Shown: positions 11,448 through 22,048 of the stretch, piece after piece | How the letters are laid out: each line of letters starts with the position of its first letter | How positions within the stretch are numbered: position 1 is the first letter of the stretch | From: Psococerastis gibbosa | Taxonomy: Eukaryota > Arthropoda > Insecta > Psocodea > Psocidae | NCBI GenBank assembly: GCA_963971405.1 | Contig: OZ020487.1 | Coordinates: 26,459,371 to 26,523,370, forward strand | Reading direction: 5' to 3' | Length of the DNA stretch: 64,000 bases | Notes under the pieces: model-generated | The model's input: the letters and a program-made list of their open reading frames with translations, nothing else | Told to the model about the DNA's origin: nothing | Database searches by the model: none | Made by a program: the position numbers and the translations under genes

Positions 11448-14400
11448 ATGGAATCAAAATTGGTTTTAGTCATCTTTGTTACCTTAGCTGCTGCATATGG
11501 ATCAAGTAAGTGATGACTTTTATTAATAATAATAATAATACCTATACGGCATGCCCTGTCTATTGTAGTCTTTTCATTTAAATATATTGTTACATTCGTA
11601 GACCTACATAGGGTTTACAAATACCCTGTGAAATCGAAATTAAAATATGCTCATTGTGCTGCAGGTGTCCAGGACGAGGGCAATGCTCTCGCCGTCAGTG
11701 ATGAAAATTCAAACATCACAGAAGACGCGACTTCAGGCGAAAAGACGTGGTTGATTCCCCCTGGCTTGAATCCATTTGGGAAATGTAAGTGCAGTGCATT
11801 CCTATAATAGGAGGATTTATTACATTCCTATTGACACGTTGGCATATACTGTATGTGTATAGTACTATATATACGTTCGTTTCAACTACATAGTAAGTAC
11901 AAATACAATAATAATTATTAATTAATTGAGGAGGGAGTTTATATAGTTAAAAAGTCAGCAAGATGGGATTAAGAATTAATACTAACAGGGGCTTAAAGTT
12001 GGGGGGGGGGGGGGCACGGTTCAACTTGCTTTTGGGGGGCTTTGCCCCCAGCCTCGAGCATTGTAAGACGTGGTTCGTACTTCACGGTCCCCTTTGCAGC
12101 AATATGAATATAAGCATTCCTTTTTTTAGCTTTGTAAAATCTACAGCTATACTTTACAACTATCAAAACCCTACTGTTCTTCTCTTATATTTTCAATTTT
12201 TCCTTATCCTGCCTGATAACGTCATAAGGTCTACTTAGTTTTGCCCCCGCCATCTTTCTAAAACTTAACGCCTCTGAATACAAGGTACTAAACTATTGAA
12301 GACATACCATGTTGAGTCCACCAGAATAGAGCCTGTTTCACACTCGGTACGGGTGCTCAGGCCAGAGCGTTGGCAGGGGAACATGGTGGGACCTGATAAT
12401 GTGCCGAGACTATACCAATCGGTCGAGTCCTGGTCACCTCCGAATTAATCGTGTGCCTTTACTATGTTCCCCAAGTGGTTCGGACTTACTTACTTTACTT
12501 TTTCGTATCCAGGCGAACATCCCAAAATCGGGTGAAGTCGTAGGCAGCACTGTTGGCCTGCCATAGGTCATCCCTCGTGCATTGGACCGGGCATAGGCTG
12601 CACTGGAACAGGTGGTCCATATCCTGCCTCTGACCACACGAGCACATGGTGTTGCTTTTGTCTGTCTGGCCCCATCTCGCCCTATTGGTTTTCACAGGGG
12701 CTGCGCCGGAGCGGAGTTGGTTCAGCACCGTGGTTTGGAATCCACTATAATCAGGAAGGCCACCCTGTCAGTCAACTCCCCATGTCCACGAGGTGAAGGA
12801 GCCTGCCTTTAAGGTGCCTCAATGAACAGACTCAATCGCCCACCAGGCTGACAGAGTTGCTTGACAGCAGGCGTTGGGAAACAAACAACAAGCTTTAGGA
12901 GAATTTTCTCAAATGTGGCACTGGTTCCTAAATTCCGGTTTTTATTGCCATTTTATTATAAAAATATTTATTATTATTATAAGAGCACTTAGACCTATTC
13001 CTGTTAAATTAGCATTGGGTATGATCATTAAGTTTATATTCATAAATTCATTATAATCATTAAGCAATAAGACCCTTCGCTGTTTTAGTGCTGTACCTAC
13101 TGGGTGTATTTTTACAGCTTGGGACTGGGTGACACGACCGGCTGGAGTTCTACCTTACAAATGCAACTTCGTCTACGGAGGAGGCTACGATCGCCTGTTG
13201 TATGTGGGCCGTGTCAGAAGAGGTCTCAGCATTATTCCAGCCGCCATCCATCACTATGGTAAAGCAGGAACAGAGACCGTCCGATACCTGCAAGACGGGC
13301 AAGTCAAGATAGGAAACGAAACTGAGGTAAATCCGACTACGGTAGTTCATAATGGCCAACATAAATTGTTCTGGTGTAATAAAAGTTCTCTCACTTATAT
13401 GTGGCTTGACTCTTATCTGTACTTGGTTAAGTCATGCTTTCGCCTGTTGCATTGCGTCAATGGTAACTTGTCTATTATCACTTTTAGCCGGTGTATATTG
13501 AGGAAGTATACCAGTTTGCCAATGACCAAAAATGCATGCGGAAACAATATAAATAATGTCCGAAATCCATGGGGTAGTTGGACAGGGACCAACGGTTCAC
13601 TATAAGTAGGCCTAAGTTTATAAAAAGTCCTTCAGGATATTATTAGTTGGCCTACTAGTACTCAATATTGCATGTTACCATATAACAACAATTAGAGGCA
13701 CAGTTATGTTTTATGTGTTCCCAATCGGTCTATATAGTACGGAAGAATGAAAGTTTACACAAGCTATGAAGAACAGAATCAGTGCATTTAAAATGTGGAT
13801 GCTCAGACGAAAGCTGTACATATCTTGGAGAGATCATATCCCTAATGCTGAAGTCTTGAGGTGAATGGATGCTGAAGCCGAGTTGCAGCTGATGGGTAAA
13901 AAACGGAAATTACTATACTTCGGCCATGTGATGAGGGAAGAAAATTATCGCCTATTGCAAGTAATAATCCAATGGAAGATAGGACTGAGGGCTCCCAGCA
14001 GAAAAAGAACAACCTGGTTTAACCCGTGTCTGCTTTGCCGGGGTGGTATGCTGACCACTGACGGATTTGGTGCAGTGGTCAGCATACCACTCCGGCAAGG
14101 TGGGGACTCCGGTGCGAACCCTGTTTCCGTCCATTTCTTCATGTCTTCCTATACCTGGCTACTAGCTATGGACACCGGACTACGACCGCTAACCGCACAC
14201 TGCATATGTGCCGCCTTAAGAGGTTAATCGGATACATTCATTAAATTGTTTGTATGCGATTAATCTTTTTTTAAAAAAATAAAAAAATATTTCTGGGACC
14301 TAGACTCCTAGAGCCTTTAGCATGCTCCCTGTCGAGTTACAGCGAGCTTCGAATGGGGCAAAATTAAAATTGTTTCTAACATCTGAAGAGGGTGAACAAA

Positions 14401-15434
14401 TTATCAAAAAAAAATTAGAATTAGGATACAGTATAGGCTAAATTAAGTTAAGGTTTTGGGGTCGCCGTCAATGATGTACTGGAAATGTATTTATTTATTT
14501 TATCTTGATGTATCTGTCAAATTTCTGGTCAGTACTCAATTATTATTATTATTAATAATGAGTGTGTCATGTGGAATCAAGGAACGACGCTTGGTGTTTG
14601 ATATTACCATAGCTTAAAGTTATTAGTATTCAATCATTTAGGATTATTTTAACGCTTCCATACTCAATGTTTAATGGTCAATAATTTTTGTCTTGTTTTC
14701 AGTGGCTATGTGGAAATGGACATGTAGGATGGGCGCGTGTTGAAGATTTGTCAATCTCAACCATCATCAAGTCCCGAGCCATTCCTATAGGCTTCGATGC
14801 TAAAACAGCAAGTCTAACGTATGGTTGCCTGTCACACTCTTTTTTCCTCAACAACTATCCTGCTTCTTTGGGAACGGTAAATATGTTTTGTTTACTACCA
14901 TTTCAATCCTCCTTTGAAAGCCATCATTCTCTATCTACTTTGGATACTTCGTAACCTACCTGAGCCAAGGAAAGATGGGAACGGGCAGCGCTCGCGAAAT
15001 CTGAAATGTTTGGCATGAATTTTTTTCGTTTTCATTTTAGTGCGTCAATGAAACTATTCTCAAAAACTATTTGCACACAACACATTTCATATTAAAAAAT
15101 AAAATAATAAATTAAGGAGGTTTGTAAAATGAGTGGGTACCGCACTGACGTACAGACTTAACATAATCGGCTACTTTCATAGCATTCAAACTGAAAGGTC
15201 ACTATGGTTGATGTGATCTTTGCATCCAAGTACCTCGTGACGAAGTTATAAGTACAGGTGCCCCCTTTATCAGGTTATCACTAACTATAGAATACGTTAC
15301 CTAATTTGTGTTCAATGTATCTTCTATTTTTTTAGGTGAGCAATGGTTCGTGCGTTTTTGAAGTTGGCGGAAAAATTGTGAGCACTGCTGATTTCACCTG
15401 GTGGCATACTTTGGAACTTCTTGTAGCTTTTTAA
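11448..15434 (+). CDS. Secreted DM9-domain (DUF3421) protein, five exons
   Basis: Exons 11448-11505, 11665-11784, 13118-13326, 14703-14876 and 15336-15434 join in frame to 219 residues plus a TAA stop; all introns have GT/AG borders (GTAAGT donors for the first two). Residues 1-18 (MESKLVLVIFVTLAAAYG) form a clear signal peptide, so the protein is secreted. Exons 3-5 carry two DM9-type repeats: WDWVTRPAGVLPYKCNFVYG with LLYVGRVRRGLSIIPAAIHH, then WARVEDLSISTIIKS with AIPIGFDAKTASLTYGC and the closing CVFEVGGKIV. In oysters DM9 proteins act as mannose-binding pattern-recognition lectins; insect members are poorly known, so a carbohydrate-binding or immune role is inference. The second exon is an acidic, low-complexity linker. 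Intron 2 holds the interrupted R3 repeat and intron 3 holds a LINE remnant. AATAAA near 15811 is a possible polyadenylation signal. Confidence 0.88.
12310..12860 (+). repeat. R3 repeat, interrupted by a LINE tail
   Basis: A dispersed repeat containing GGGGAACATGGTGGGACCTG, TCCTGGTCACCTCCGAATTAATCGTGTG and CCCAAGTGGTTCGGA...GGAATCCACTATAATCAGGA. It also occurs at 19005-19245 (minus) and 46650-46840 (plus). This copy is split by a LINE insertion at about 12484-12730. No coding potential is evident and its class is unknown. Confidence 0.75.
12484..12730 (-). pseudogene. Non-LTR retrotransposon 3' end (RT zinc-finger tail)
   Basis: The minus strand encodes LNQLRSGAAPVKTNRARWGQ then CSCGQRQDMDHLFQCSL, the Cys/His cluster typical of the end of jockey/CR1-like LINE ORF2, then DDLWQANSAAYDFTRFWDV and a stop. 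The 3' tail is (GTAA)n-like. The insertion is flanked by GTGGTTCGGA and GTGGTTTGGA, a probable 10-bp target duplication inside R3. It is 5'-truncated and dead. Confidence 0.75.
13770..14036 (+). pseudogene. Non-LTR retrotransposon RT C-terminal remnant in DM9 intron
   Basis: Translation shows KMWMLRRKLYISWRDHIPNA, then after a stop MDAEAELQLMGKKRKLLYFG, HVMREENYRLLQVIIQWKIG and RKRTTWF, the conserved 'kRKLxYFGHxMR' end of LINE polyproteins. It lies between exons 3 and 4 of the DM9 gene and is followed at once by a hairpin. Confidence 0.75.
14037..14096. repeat. 24-bp-arm hairpin joined to the LINE remnant
   Basis: The left arm GCCGGGGTGGTATGCTGACC (continuing to 14060) pairs with the right arm at 14073-14096, with one mismatch around a 12-base loop. 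It sits directly after the LINE coding remnant and before a SINE-B 3' fragment. It may be a tiny foldback element or a repair product. Confidence 0.7.
14213..14290 (+). repeat. SINE-B 3' fragment
   Basis: AAGAGGTTAATCGGATACAT followed by ATTGTTTGTATGCGATTAATC and an A-rich end match the 3' part of SINE-B at 8701. The tRNA-like head is missing. Confidence 0.75.
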
Positions 15435-16298
15435 AACAGTATTATTCCAACAAGTTCTTGATAGTTTGGCGTATTTAAGTAACATTGCCTATTTTGAAAT
15501 TAAGAGGGAATTAAGGAGGGTCATCGACCTATGCATAAGCCGGATCATATAATTACAGGACTATATAGAAATTAGTTTTTAATTAATTAGGTGTAATAAA
15601 TTAGCCCATTAGGGTAATGGCATAGCCTAGCCTGTCACTCAATCTTATTCTTATTATATCTTATTGAAAAAAGTAATTTTTAGTTTTATTGACCAGTCTT
15701 GGACACTATTGTAACATCAATCAAAATATATTTCCAAAAAATACAATTTTTACGTAGTTAAGATAGTAAACTCGAAGTGTCTGTAGAGCCTAGTCCGTCC
15801 AGAGTTTTATAATAAAAGAGTGACACAAAGAATGAAACTTTAATTCCTTGTTTACTTAATCCTTAGACCATATAATACTGTATTATACTTAATCTAATCA
15901 CAAAACGGGTTGAACTACTTTCGCATGCTTGCACCCAGCCATTCTTTCGTAATGTAGGTAATAGTTAAATTTATTCTCAACACTAGTGTTTGATTCCATT
16001 GCATATGTATGAGCAACTTTTGGTCAGGCAATAACCCCGGTCAATGCCATAGAAAAACAGTACCTGACCTACTTGAAAAAAGTCAACAGTAACAACGGAC
16101 ATAGTACTGTACTTTTCGACTGTATATTTACAAAGTGTGATTCTTGAGTCAGTGGGGCTAACAGAAGGTAACCTGGATGGGCCATAAAACTGGAATGGTT
16201 CAACTTCAATTACAGGGTCACTCAGATGCCCAGCTTATCTGTGCCAAACCTCAACCATCAAGTTTTCTAAATAGGCACCTTCGACTACTAAATATAAA

Positions 16299-16790
16299 AT
16301 GAGCGCTCAACAGTGCCTAGGCAAGGAGAACCTGAAAGTGGCTGAATACTGGACCTCATTGCCGGGCCTTCGGCAAGCCAAAATGCTCCTGGGAAGCCAC
16401 CAGCGCAAAAGAGCCCAAGTATGCATTAATATGAACAGGAGACATCTGCGTGTGATCACAGGATTCCTCTCTGGGCATTGCAACTTGAATGGACATCTGA
16501 CCAACATAGATGTCAGAGAGTCTAGAGCATGCAGATTCTGTAACGAAGGAGCGGAGGACCCCGAGCATATCCTCCTTCACTGCGATGCAATCGCACGTAG
16601 AAGAGCAGCATGCTTGGGAAACTTGCAATTACATGTAAAAGACCTACCACTTCTAAATCCCCTCAAGGTCCTGGCTCTCCTGAGGGAAATAGGCCTGGAG
16701 GAACTGATGTAGATATGTAGATTCTTTGTTGTAGGGGGCACAATAGGCTTAAGTGCACACAGGTAACACCTGTACCCCAATTAAAAAAAA
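16299..16790 (+). pseudogene. Non-LTR retrotransposon ORF2 3' end with A-rich tail
   Basis: An open 137-codon stretch encodes the last part of a jockey/I-type ORF2: RRHLRVITGFLSGHCNLNGH, the Cys-His zinc cluster CRFCNEGAEDPEHILLHCD, and PLKVLALLREIGLEELM. It is followed by a 3' untranslated segment ending in a run of A (about 16782-16793). The reverse transcriptase and most of the RNase H domain are missing, so it is a 5'-truncated copy with an uninterrupted reading frame. The minus-strand element at 52325-52985 shares its 3' end. Confidence 0.8.
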
Positions 16791-17021
16791 AAACTGGCTA
16801 TATGTACAGGCATACAAGCATATATAGCTTCTAAAAGACGTTGCTGAGAATAGAAAGTATTCTGACTGATTTCAGATCAGATGAGGTCCCTATTAACTTT
16901 CAAAGGAGGCACCGCCAGTGCCCTGATCTTGAGTATATTATGCGTAGATAGCCTACATCTGCATAGGGTGGTTAATTATTTGGTACCATTTTAGGGGTCT
17001 AATAAGGCTTTCAAGTTTACG

Positions 17022-17184
17022 GCCTTCGATGGCATAGTGGTAGCTTGTTCGTACTTGAGCGAGTCTACACAACATGCGATCGGTGACTTATCGTAACTCA
17101 GCACAGGTACTACCTACAGAGGCGACTGAAGAGGTAATTCGGACACATTCCTTGATTTGTTTGTATGCGAATAATCTTTTAGAG
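17022..17184 (+). repeat. SINE-B copy
   Basis: It starts CCTTCGATGGCATAGTGGTAGC, the best preserved A-box-like segment of this family, continues through CTACAGAGGCGACTGAAGAGG and ends TTTGTATGCGAATAATCTTTT. The poly(A) is short. Confidence 0.8.
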
Positions 17185-17190
17185 AAGGAA

Positions 17191-17993
17191 AAAAAAGTTT
17201 CAACTACAAAACATCGTATTTCGGCGCAAAAATTAAATTATTGTGCTGCTGCCACGTTATTTTGTTAACATGTAAACAAACAATAAAATGGCCGTCTCTT
17301 TGTGTATGCTTTGTGTATAAATTTGACATTTTCTAACTTTTATAGTTAAAAGTATGGTTTTTAAGTTTTATTGAGTTTTACAAGAACATAAATATACTTT
17401 ACGTCAAATCAACAGGTACCTATATAATCTACCGTATTATTGGGCCTCATTGTTCTTCCCCAGGCGTCGTGATAAGCGGAATAAAACGAAACGACATTGA
17501 TAAAGCTGAACTACTGTCTGTAATGTGCTCATTTGTTGCAAATGATAACCATATAATAGTCTAAAAATTTTCAATTGGTAAGGTAATGACTATGCATTTA
17601 ACAGTATAACTAAAGGGCAATTCTAAAAAACAAAAATGGGGTGACCCATCAAAGTACACCAGTGTTTCTACAAGATAATTTTGTTTCATTGAAAATGGTA
17701 AAACATAGTGTCATAGTCTTGGCTCCGTATAAATAAAATCGCGGAAACATTCAAGTTAGCTGCTGCAATAGAATACGTAAATATTATTTGTTGAAAAGTA
17801 ACAATTATCAAGTGACAAGGGTAAATAAAAGGGGCTTAGCTCACAGCAATAACTTGTTACTGTATTAACTGCGTGGAAAGACGTAGCGTTGTCGTGGAAT
17901 TGTCATGACTTGGAGCTACTAATCAAAAGAGCAAACCTATTGCTACTTTATGACTCTTGACTAATTAAATGTTCCCGTTTTTTAAGCAAAATC
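17191..17993. other. Spacer and probable VHL promoter region
   Basis: AT-rich sequence with no repeat I can match and no clear TATA box. It must contain the VHL promoter and leader, but I cannot place the start of transcription. Confidence 0.4.
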
Positions 17994-18527
17994 ATGCAGA
18001 ATATGGCAATCGAGAACGAAGTCGTAATAAAGGCTCAACCATCCCGAGACGAAGCATTCATCGTGTTCTTCAATAAGACTGCACATGAAGTGGACATACT
18101 ATGGTATAATTTTGAAGGAAAATTTGTAAGATATGGCGTCATTCCAGTAGGAGGCAAGATGGAGATGAATACATATAGTGGACATCCATGGGCTTGTGTC
18201 GATCATGAGACAGGCGTTCGACTGAATCTCAATAATCAATGTGTGTTTTATCCCAAATCATTGCGAGAAATTCATGAAAGCATTCGTCACAACCCTCAAA
18301 GAACTGCTCGCTGCTTAGGAGGGCGTATGCGAGTATTCATAACGAATCCCATGTTTTCGCTGCGAGAACTTTGTAGCCACCTAATAATGCGTACATTAAA
18401 AGATGAACTGCTTGTAGATCAACTAGACATTCCGAAGACATTAAGAGAGTACGCGAAAGAATACTTTCAAAGGAAGCGCAAGTATGCTCAATCTGTATTG
18501 GTTCCTCATTATTTCCGAGGAAATTGA
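17994..18527 (+). CDS. VHL: Von Hippel-Lindau (VHL) E3-ligase substrate receptor
   Basis: A 177-residue VHL homologue. VHL recruits prolyl-hydroxylated HIF-alpha to the Elongin B/C-Cullin 2-Rbx1 ubiquitin ligase. The beta domain spans about residues 18-118: N27, W37, Y47 and YSGHPW (61-66) align with human N78, W88, Y98 and YRGHLW, the hydroxyproline pocket (human H115 and W117 equal H64 and W66 here). Human S111 is T60 and H110 is N59. The BC box SLRELC (122-127) matches human TLKERC, which binds Elongin C. A C-terminal helix follows, ending YFQRKRKYAQ. The acidic N-terminal extension of human VHL is absent, as in other invertebrates. The gene is a single open exon; the start used gives the usual distance to the beta domain. 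I see no poly(A) tail or flanking duplication that would prove a retrocopy. Confidence 0.93.
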   Translation: MQNMAIENEVVIKAQPSRDEAFIVFFNKTAHEVDILWYNFEGKFVRYGVIPVGGKMEMNTYSGHPWACVDHETGVRLNLNNQCVFYPKSLREIHESIRHNPQRTARCLGGRMRVFITNPMFSLRELCSHLIMRTLKDELLVDQLDIPKTLREYAKEYFQRKRKYAQSVLVPHYFRGN

Positions 18528-19004
18528 ATTGTTTGGGGGCAAAAATAACTCTGTGAGATAAACTATAATTTTATAAGATTTTGTGTAAGGTTACCTGACG
18601 AAAAGAAACTTGACCTTTTAACGCGGTATAACATACAAACACAAAGGTAAGTAAGTGCATTGTGGACTTGTGGTTTTTATGTATATTACAGTGATTAACT
18701 AGTGCTATATTATTGTTGTGGGAACTATTCTTCTAAATTTGATAATATCATTGATGATGTTCGATTTTCGGTAATGCGCTAGTATTTTAATTTCATTTTA
18801 GTTTTAACTTGTGAGTGAGTAAATTGAGTGGAACTTGGAGCTTCGGGAGCCGATGGTTTTTCTTCGGAGGGGAAAATGTTGTTGTTGTTGTTGTTTCCAA
18901 AGGCTTCTTTCGGCATTTCTGTACCCTGTTAGCCTGGCGGGGGGGGGGGGGGGGGAGTGTGTCTGTTTGTCAACTTGAGTCACCCTACGGGCAGACTCTT
19001 TCAC

Positions 19005-19245
19005 CTCGGGCACCTCGGGGAAAGGGGAGTTGACTGACAGGGTGGACCTCCTGATTATAGTGGATTCCGAACCACTTGGGGAACATGGTAAAGTCACACG
19101 ATTAAATCGGACATGAACCTAGACTGACTGGCATAGTCTCAACGCGTTATCATGTCCCACCATGTTCCCCTGCCAACGCTGTGCACACTACCAAGGTTGC
19201 CGCAGTTTGAAACATGCTCTGCTCTCATGGATTCAACATGGTAAG
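19005..19245 (-). repeat. R3 repeat copy
   Basis: The minus strand contains GGGGAACATGGTGGGACATG and CCAAGTGGTTCGGAATCCAC followed by TATAATCAGGAGGTCCACCC, matching R3 at 12310-12860 and 46650-46840. Here the CAAGTGGTTCGGAATCC segment is uninterrupted, which shows the empty site of the LINE insertion at 12484. A run of 17 G lies upstream at about 18939-18955. Confidence 0.75.
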
Positions 19246-19311
19246 GCCGTTGGCAAAATGTGGGAAAGTGTGATTTGGTTTTAGGTAATGAAACAATTGA
19301 TAATTAAAATA

Positions 19312-19462
19312 TGTCTTTTTGTATTACTAAGCCAACCTAGCGGGGTTAGGCTTACACTCAACTGCCTGCCTGTTTTGCATGTAACTAGTGTGGTACTCGA
19401 ACGAACAACCTTTCAGGTGAAATATGGAGTCCGTACCACTGCTCTACATGTCCTGACATGAC
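19312..19462 (-). repeat. SINE-A copy
   Basis: On the minus strand AGGACATGTAGAGCAGTGGTACGG and the B-box-like region GGTTGTTCGTTCGAGTACC match SINE-A. The middle is shortened and the 3' end TAACCCCGCTAGGTTGGCTTAG is kept. Confidence 0.75.
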
Positions 19463-20499
19463 ATGATATGATTATGAATGTATTCACCTTTCTGCTTTTG
19501 CTTGTTACTCTTGAACTAAATGATTCTTTTTGATTTATTACTAAGTGTAGCCTTAATCTTATTTCCAAATCAATACTAATGGGTAAGAAATAGTAATGGA
19601 TAATAAACGACGACGTAAGCATGACCTTATTCATATTAGTTTAATGTGTCGCTGCCGCTATATAGGGGGTGATAGATAATTAAATTAGTTTTTTTGCACG
19701 GTGGTTCCTGTTGAAAGTGTAATATAGGTTACTATTATGATTTGTTCAAAACTTTATTCTCTCTTTTTTTTTGTCAGTAACCAAGCTGTCGGTCCACTGT
19801 AGAGTTTTTTTCTCATGTCCTACATGACGAAGAGAATTATGTGTCAATTAAATTGTAGTAATATATAGCTTTTTTTTAAAATAAGTTTTGTCGAAAAATT
19901 TGAATTCTTTGCGTTATAAATTAAGGAATGCGAAGAAATGGTCGTGGTTCCCAGCTACAATATACCTAACCTGACCATACGTCCCGCTATTAGGCTGTCT
20001 GTCCCGCTTCTCCCAACCACAGCAAAAATGTCCCGCTTTTACTAAACACCAAACGATTGACACACTGGCCGTAACCTACTTGTAAAATTACAAGAAAGAG
20101 GAGCTTCTGTTGACCAGCAGAATGTAGAAACTGTGGTGGCTAAGAGCAAAGAATACTTGGGGGAGCAGTGGTGTCAATTAAACACAGAACTAGAAGTGTT
20201 TGAATGAGCAAATTTAACAAAAGCACCCACGTGGGAAGAGGTGCCGGAAGTGCTGGATTTACTAATCACGAAAGGGTTTATTAGCAATTAGCAGCAACCA
20301 AAATACGAAGATCTTCGACGATTTTCCACTTATTTCCAACTTTGACAAATGAAAAAATCTCCCTCCATCCAAGGGGGTGGATCAATGATTTTTCGCCAGT
20401 GGGTGAACAGGTCGGTGAGCACAAACAAGGTCCCGGGCCTAAGAGGAATTTCCCCCTCCCCTCGCCAGTGGAAGAGACTGAATATGTAATAAATTGCTT

Positions 20500-20621
20500 G
20501 GGCGCTTATTCCACCGACATCAATAGTTCACCATTGACGTGGTAGCAGATCATTTTTACACTGTCTTTAATGTCTGCTGCCACGTCAAGTGAACTATTGA
20601 CGTCGGTGGTATAAGCGCCTT
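20500..20621. mobile_element. Foldback element, single shell
   Basis: A simple 122-bp hairpin: left GGCGCTTATTCCACCGACAT then TTGACGTGGTAGCAGAT; right ATGTCTGCTGCCACGTCAA then CGTCGGTGGTATAAGCGCC. It has one outer terminal motif, one inner core GTGGTAGCAGA and an AT-rich loop, so it shows the basic unit of the family. Confidence 0.9.
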
Positions 20622-20762
20622 TAGTAAATAAGTAGGCCTACATCTGATTTTGGCGGGCCAATGTTCTACATTCCACATTTTCTTAATAAGCATAATATGC
20701 TGCTGGCTGCGTGCAGCTTACAATTGAAAAAGTGTATCTGTGTAACATAACAATAAGTAAAA

Positions 20763-20816
20763 CAAGGCCGTAGCCAGGATTTTTTCGGGGGGGGGGACCC
20801 CTCGGCTACGGCCTTG
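20763..20816. mobile_element. Minimal hAT-type MITE, 54 bp
   Basis: The inverted ends CAAGGCCGTAGCC and GGCTACGGCCTTG enclose little more than a T-run and ten G. The flanks are AAGTAAAA and ATGTAAAA, an 8-bp duplication with one mismatch, as hAT transposases make. Confidence 0.8.
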
Positions 20817-20910
20817 ATGTAAAAGTTTGTAAGGATTAAGGAAAGGTAAATAATGTGTAATACTAATAAAAGTATGTGATTATGTGAGATTATTCCACAA
20901 AATCTATACT

Positions 20911-21299
20911 TAAGAGTGTACAGCCCGTAGGAAATTGGCAGCCCGAAATTTAATACTTTTAATTTTTTTATTTAATTAACTAAGCATGTTATTAAAGATT
21001 TGGCTCATCACAGTTGTAGAAGACTACTTCATGCATCATATTATAAGATATTTTAATTTTCGAAATTGTAGTTTTTTCATGAACATGCAAATTTTTTAAA
21101 CAATAACTTTTTACGTATTATCGATTTTATAAAAAAAAGCTACAATTTCGAAAACTTAAAATACCTTTTATATGATGCATGAAGAAGTCTTCTACAACTT
21201 TGATGAGCCAAATCTTTAATAACATGCTTAGTTAATTAAATAAAAAATAAAAAGTATTAAATTTCGGGCTGCCAATTTCCTACGGGCTGTACACTCTTA
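20911..21299. mobile_element. Palindromic MITE (GTACAGCCCGTAGG family), complete
   Basis: The whole 389 bp folds back on itself: AAGAGTGTACAGCCCGTAGG at the left and CCTACGGGCTGTACACTCTT at the right, with arms of about 180 bp containing TTGGCAGCCCGAAATTTAAT and GTAGAAGACT(A)CTTC. It is flanked by TTAA-like bases. Other copies: 31129-31482 (right end lost), 10795-11111 and 47229-47364 (diverged). The transposase family is not known to me. Confidence 0.88.
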
Positions 21300-21664
21300 A
21301 AATCTTTGTAATAACTCACGCTCACTTAATTTATCAATAATACGTACTATTATATTTACCATTACGTGGGCATTTCAATTTCCCGCTGTATGTACTTTAG
21401 TTGTAACAAGCTAGAGCTAGTTAAGACTGCATGTTTCGATGGGGTATTTTAGCGCAATGCATAATAATAAGTTGATGAGGACCTCGCTGCGACGGTGACC
21501 TTGACATAGCACGTCACCAGTAGCCTATAGTAGCAATACGTGATTAAAATTTTGGTGTCCAGTTGACAGGGACAGTGCTGGACTTCATGTACATATACCG
21601 TATTATTAATATTCTTATTGTATTATATTTCAAGTATTAGCCTATCAATTTTGCGTTGTAAACT

Positions 21665-22048
21665 AAGGCGCCCATTCCATTGACCGGCTAGGGCTACTTC
21701 CAAAAACAGTGACGTGGTAGCAGACATTCAAGACTTAGGTTGCGTTTCCACCGATCTCGCATTGCAGAATGCAAATGACATTGACGGAAATTAGAATTTT
21801 TCTTTTTATAGAAATCTATTAAAATGTTTGTACTTAACATATCCCATGACGCCATTTTTTAATTTTAGTTTGTTTGTGATTTTACTGTATGATCATTGAT
21901 CAATTTTAACTATGGCATAGAGGAAAATAAACATTTCCGTCAATTCTGCAAGGCGAGGTCGGTGGAAACGGCACCTAAGTCTTGAATGTCTGCTACCACG
22001 TCACCGTTTTTGGAAATAGCCCTAGCCGGTCAATGGAATGGGCACCTA
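21665..22048. mobile_element. Two-shell nested foldback element
   Basis: The outer arms run from GGCGCCCATTCCATTGACCGG through CTAGGGCT, GTGACGTGGTAGCAGACATT and CAAGACTTAG. An inner element follows at once with its own ends TTTCCACCGATCTCGCATTG and CGAGGTCGGTGGAAAC around a core with GACATTGACGGAAAT and an AT-rich centre containing a TGATCATTGATCA-like palindrome. The right half mirrors both shells. A near-identical copy is at 31582-31967, and one with an inverted core is at 35881-36276. No coding capacity. Confidence 0.9.
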
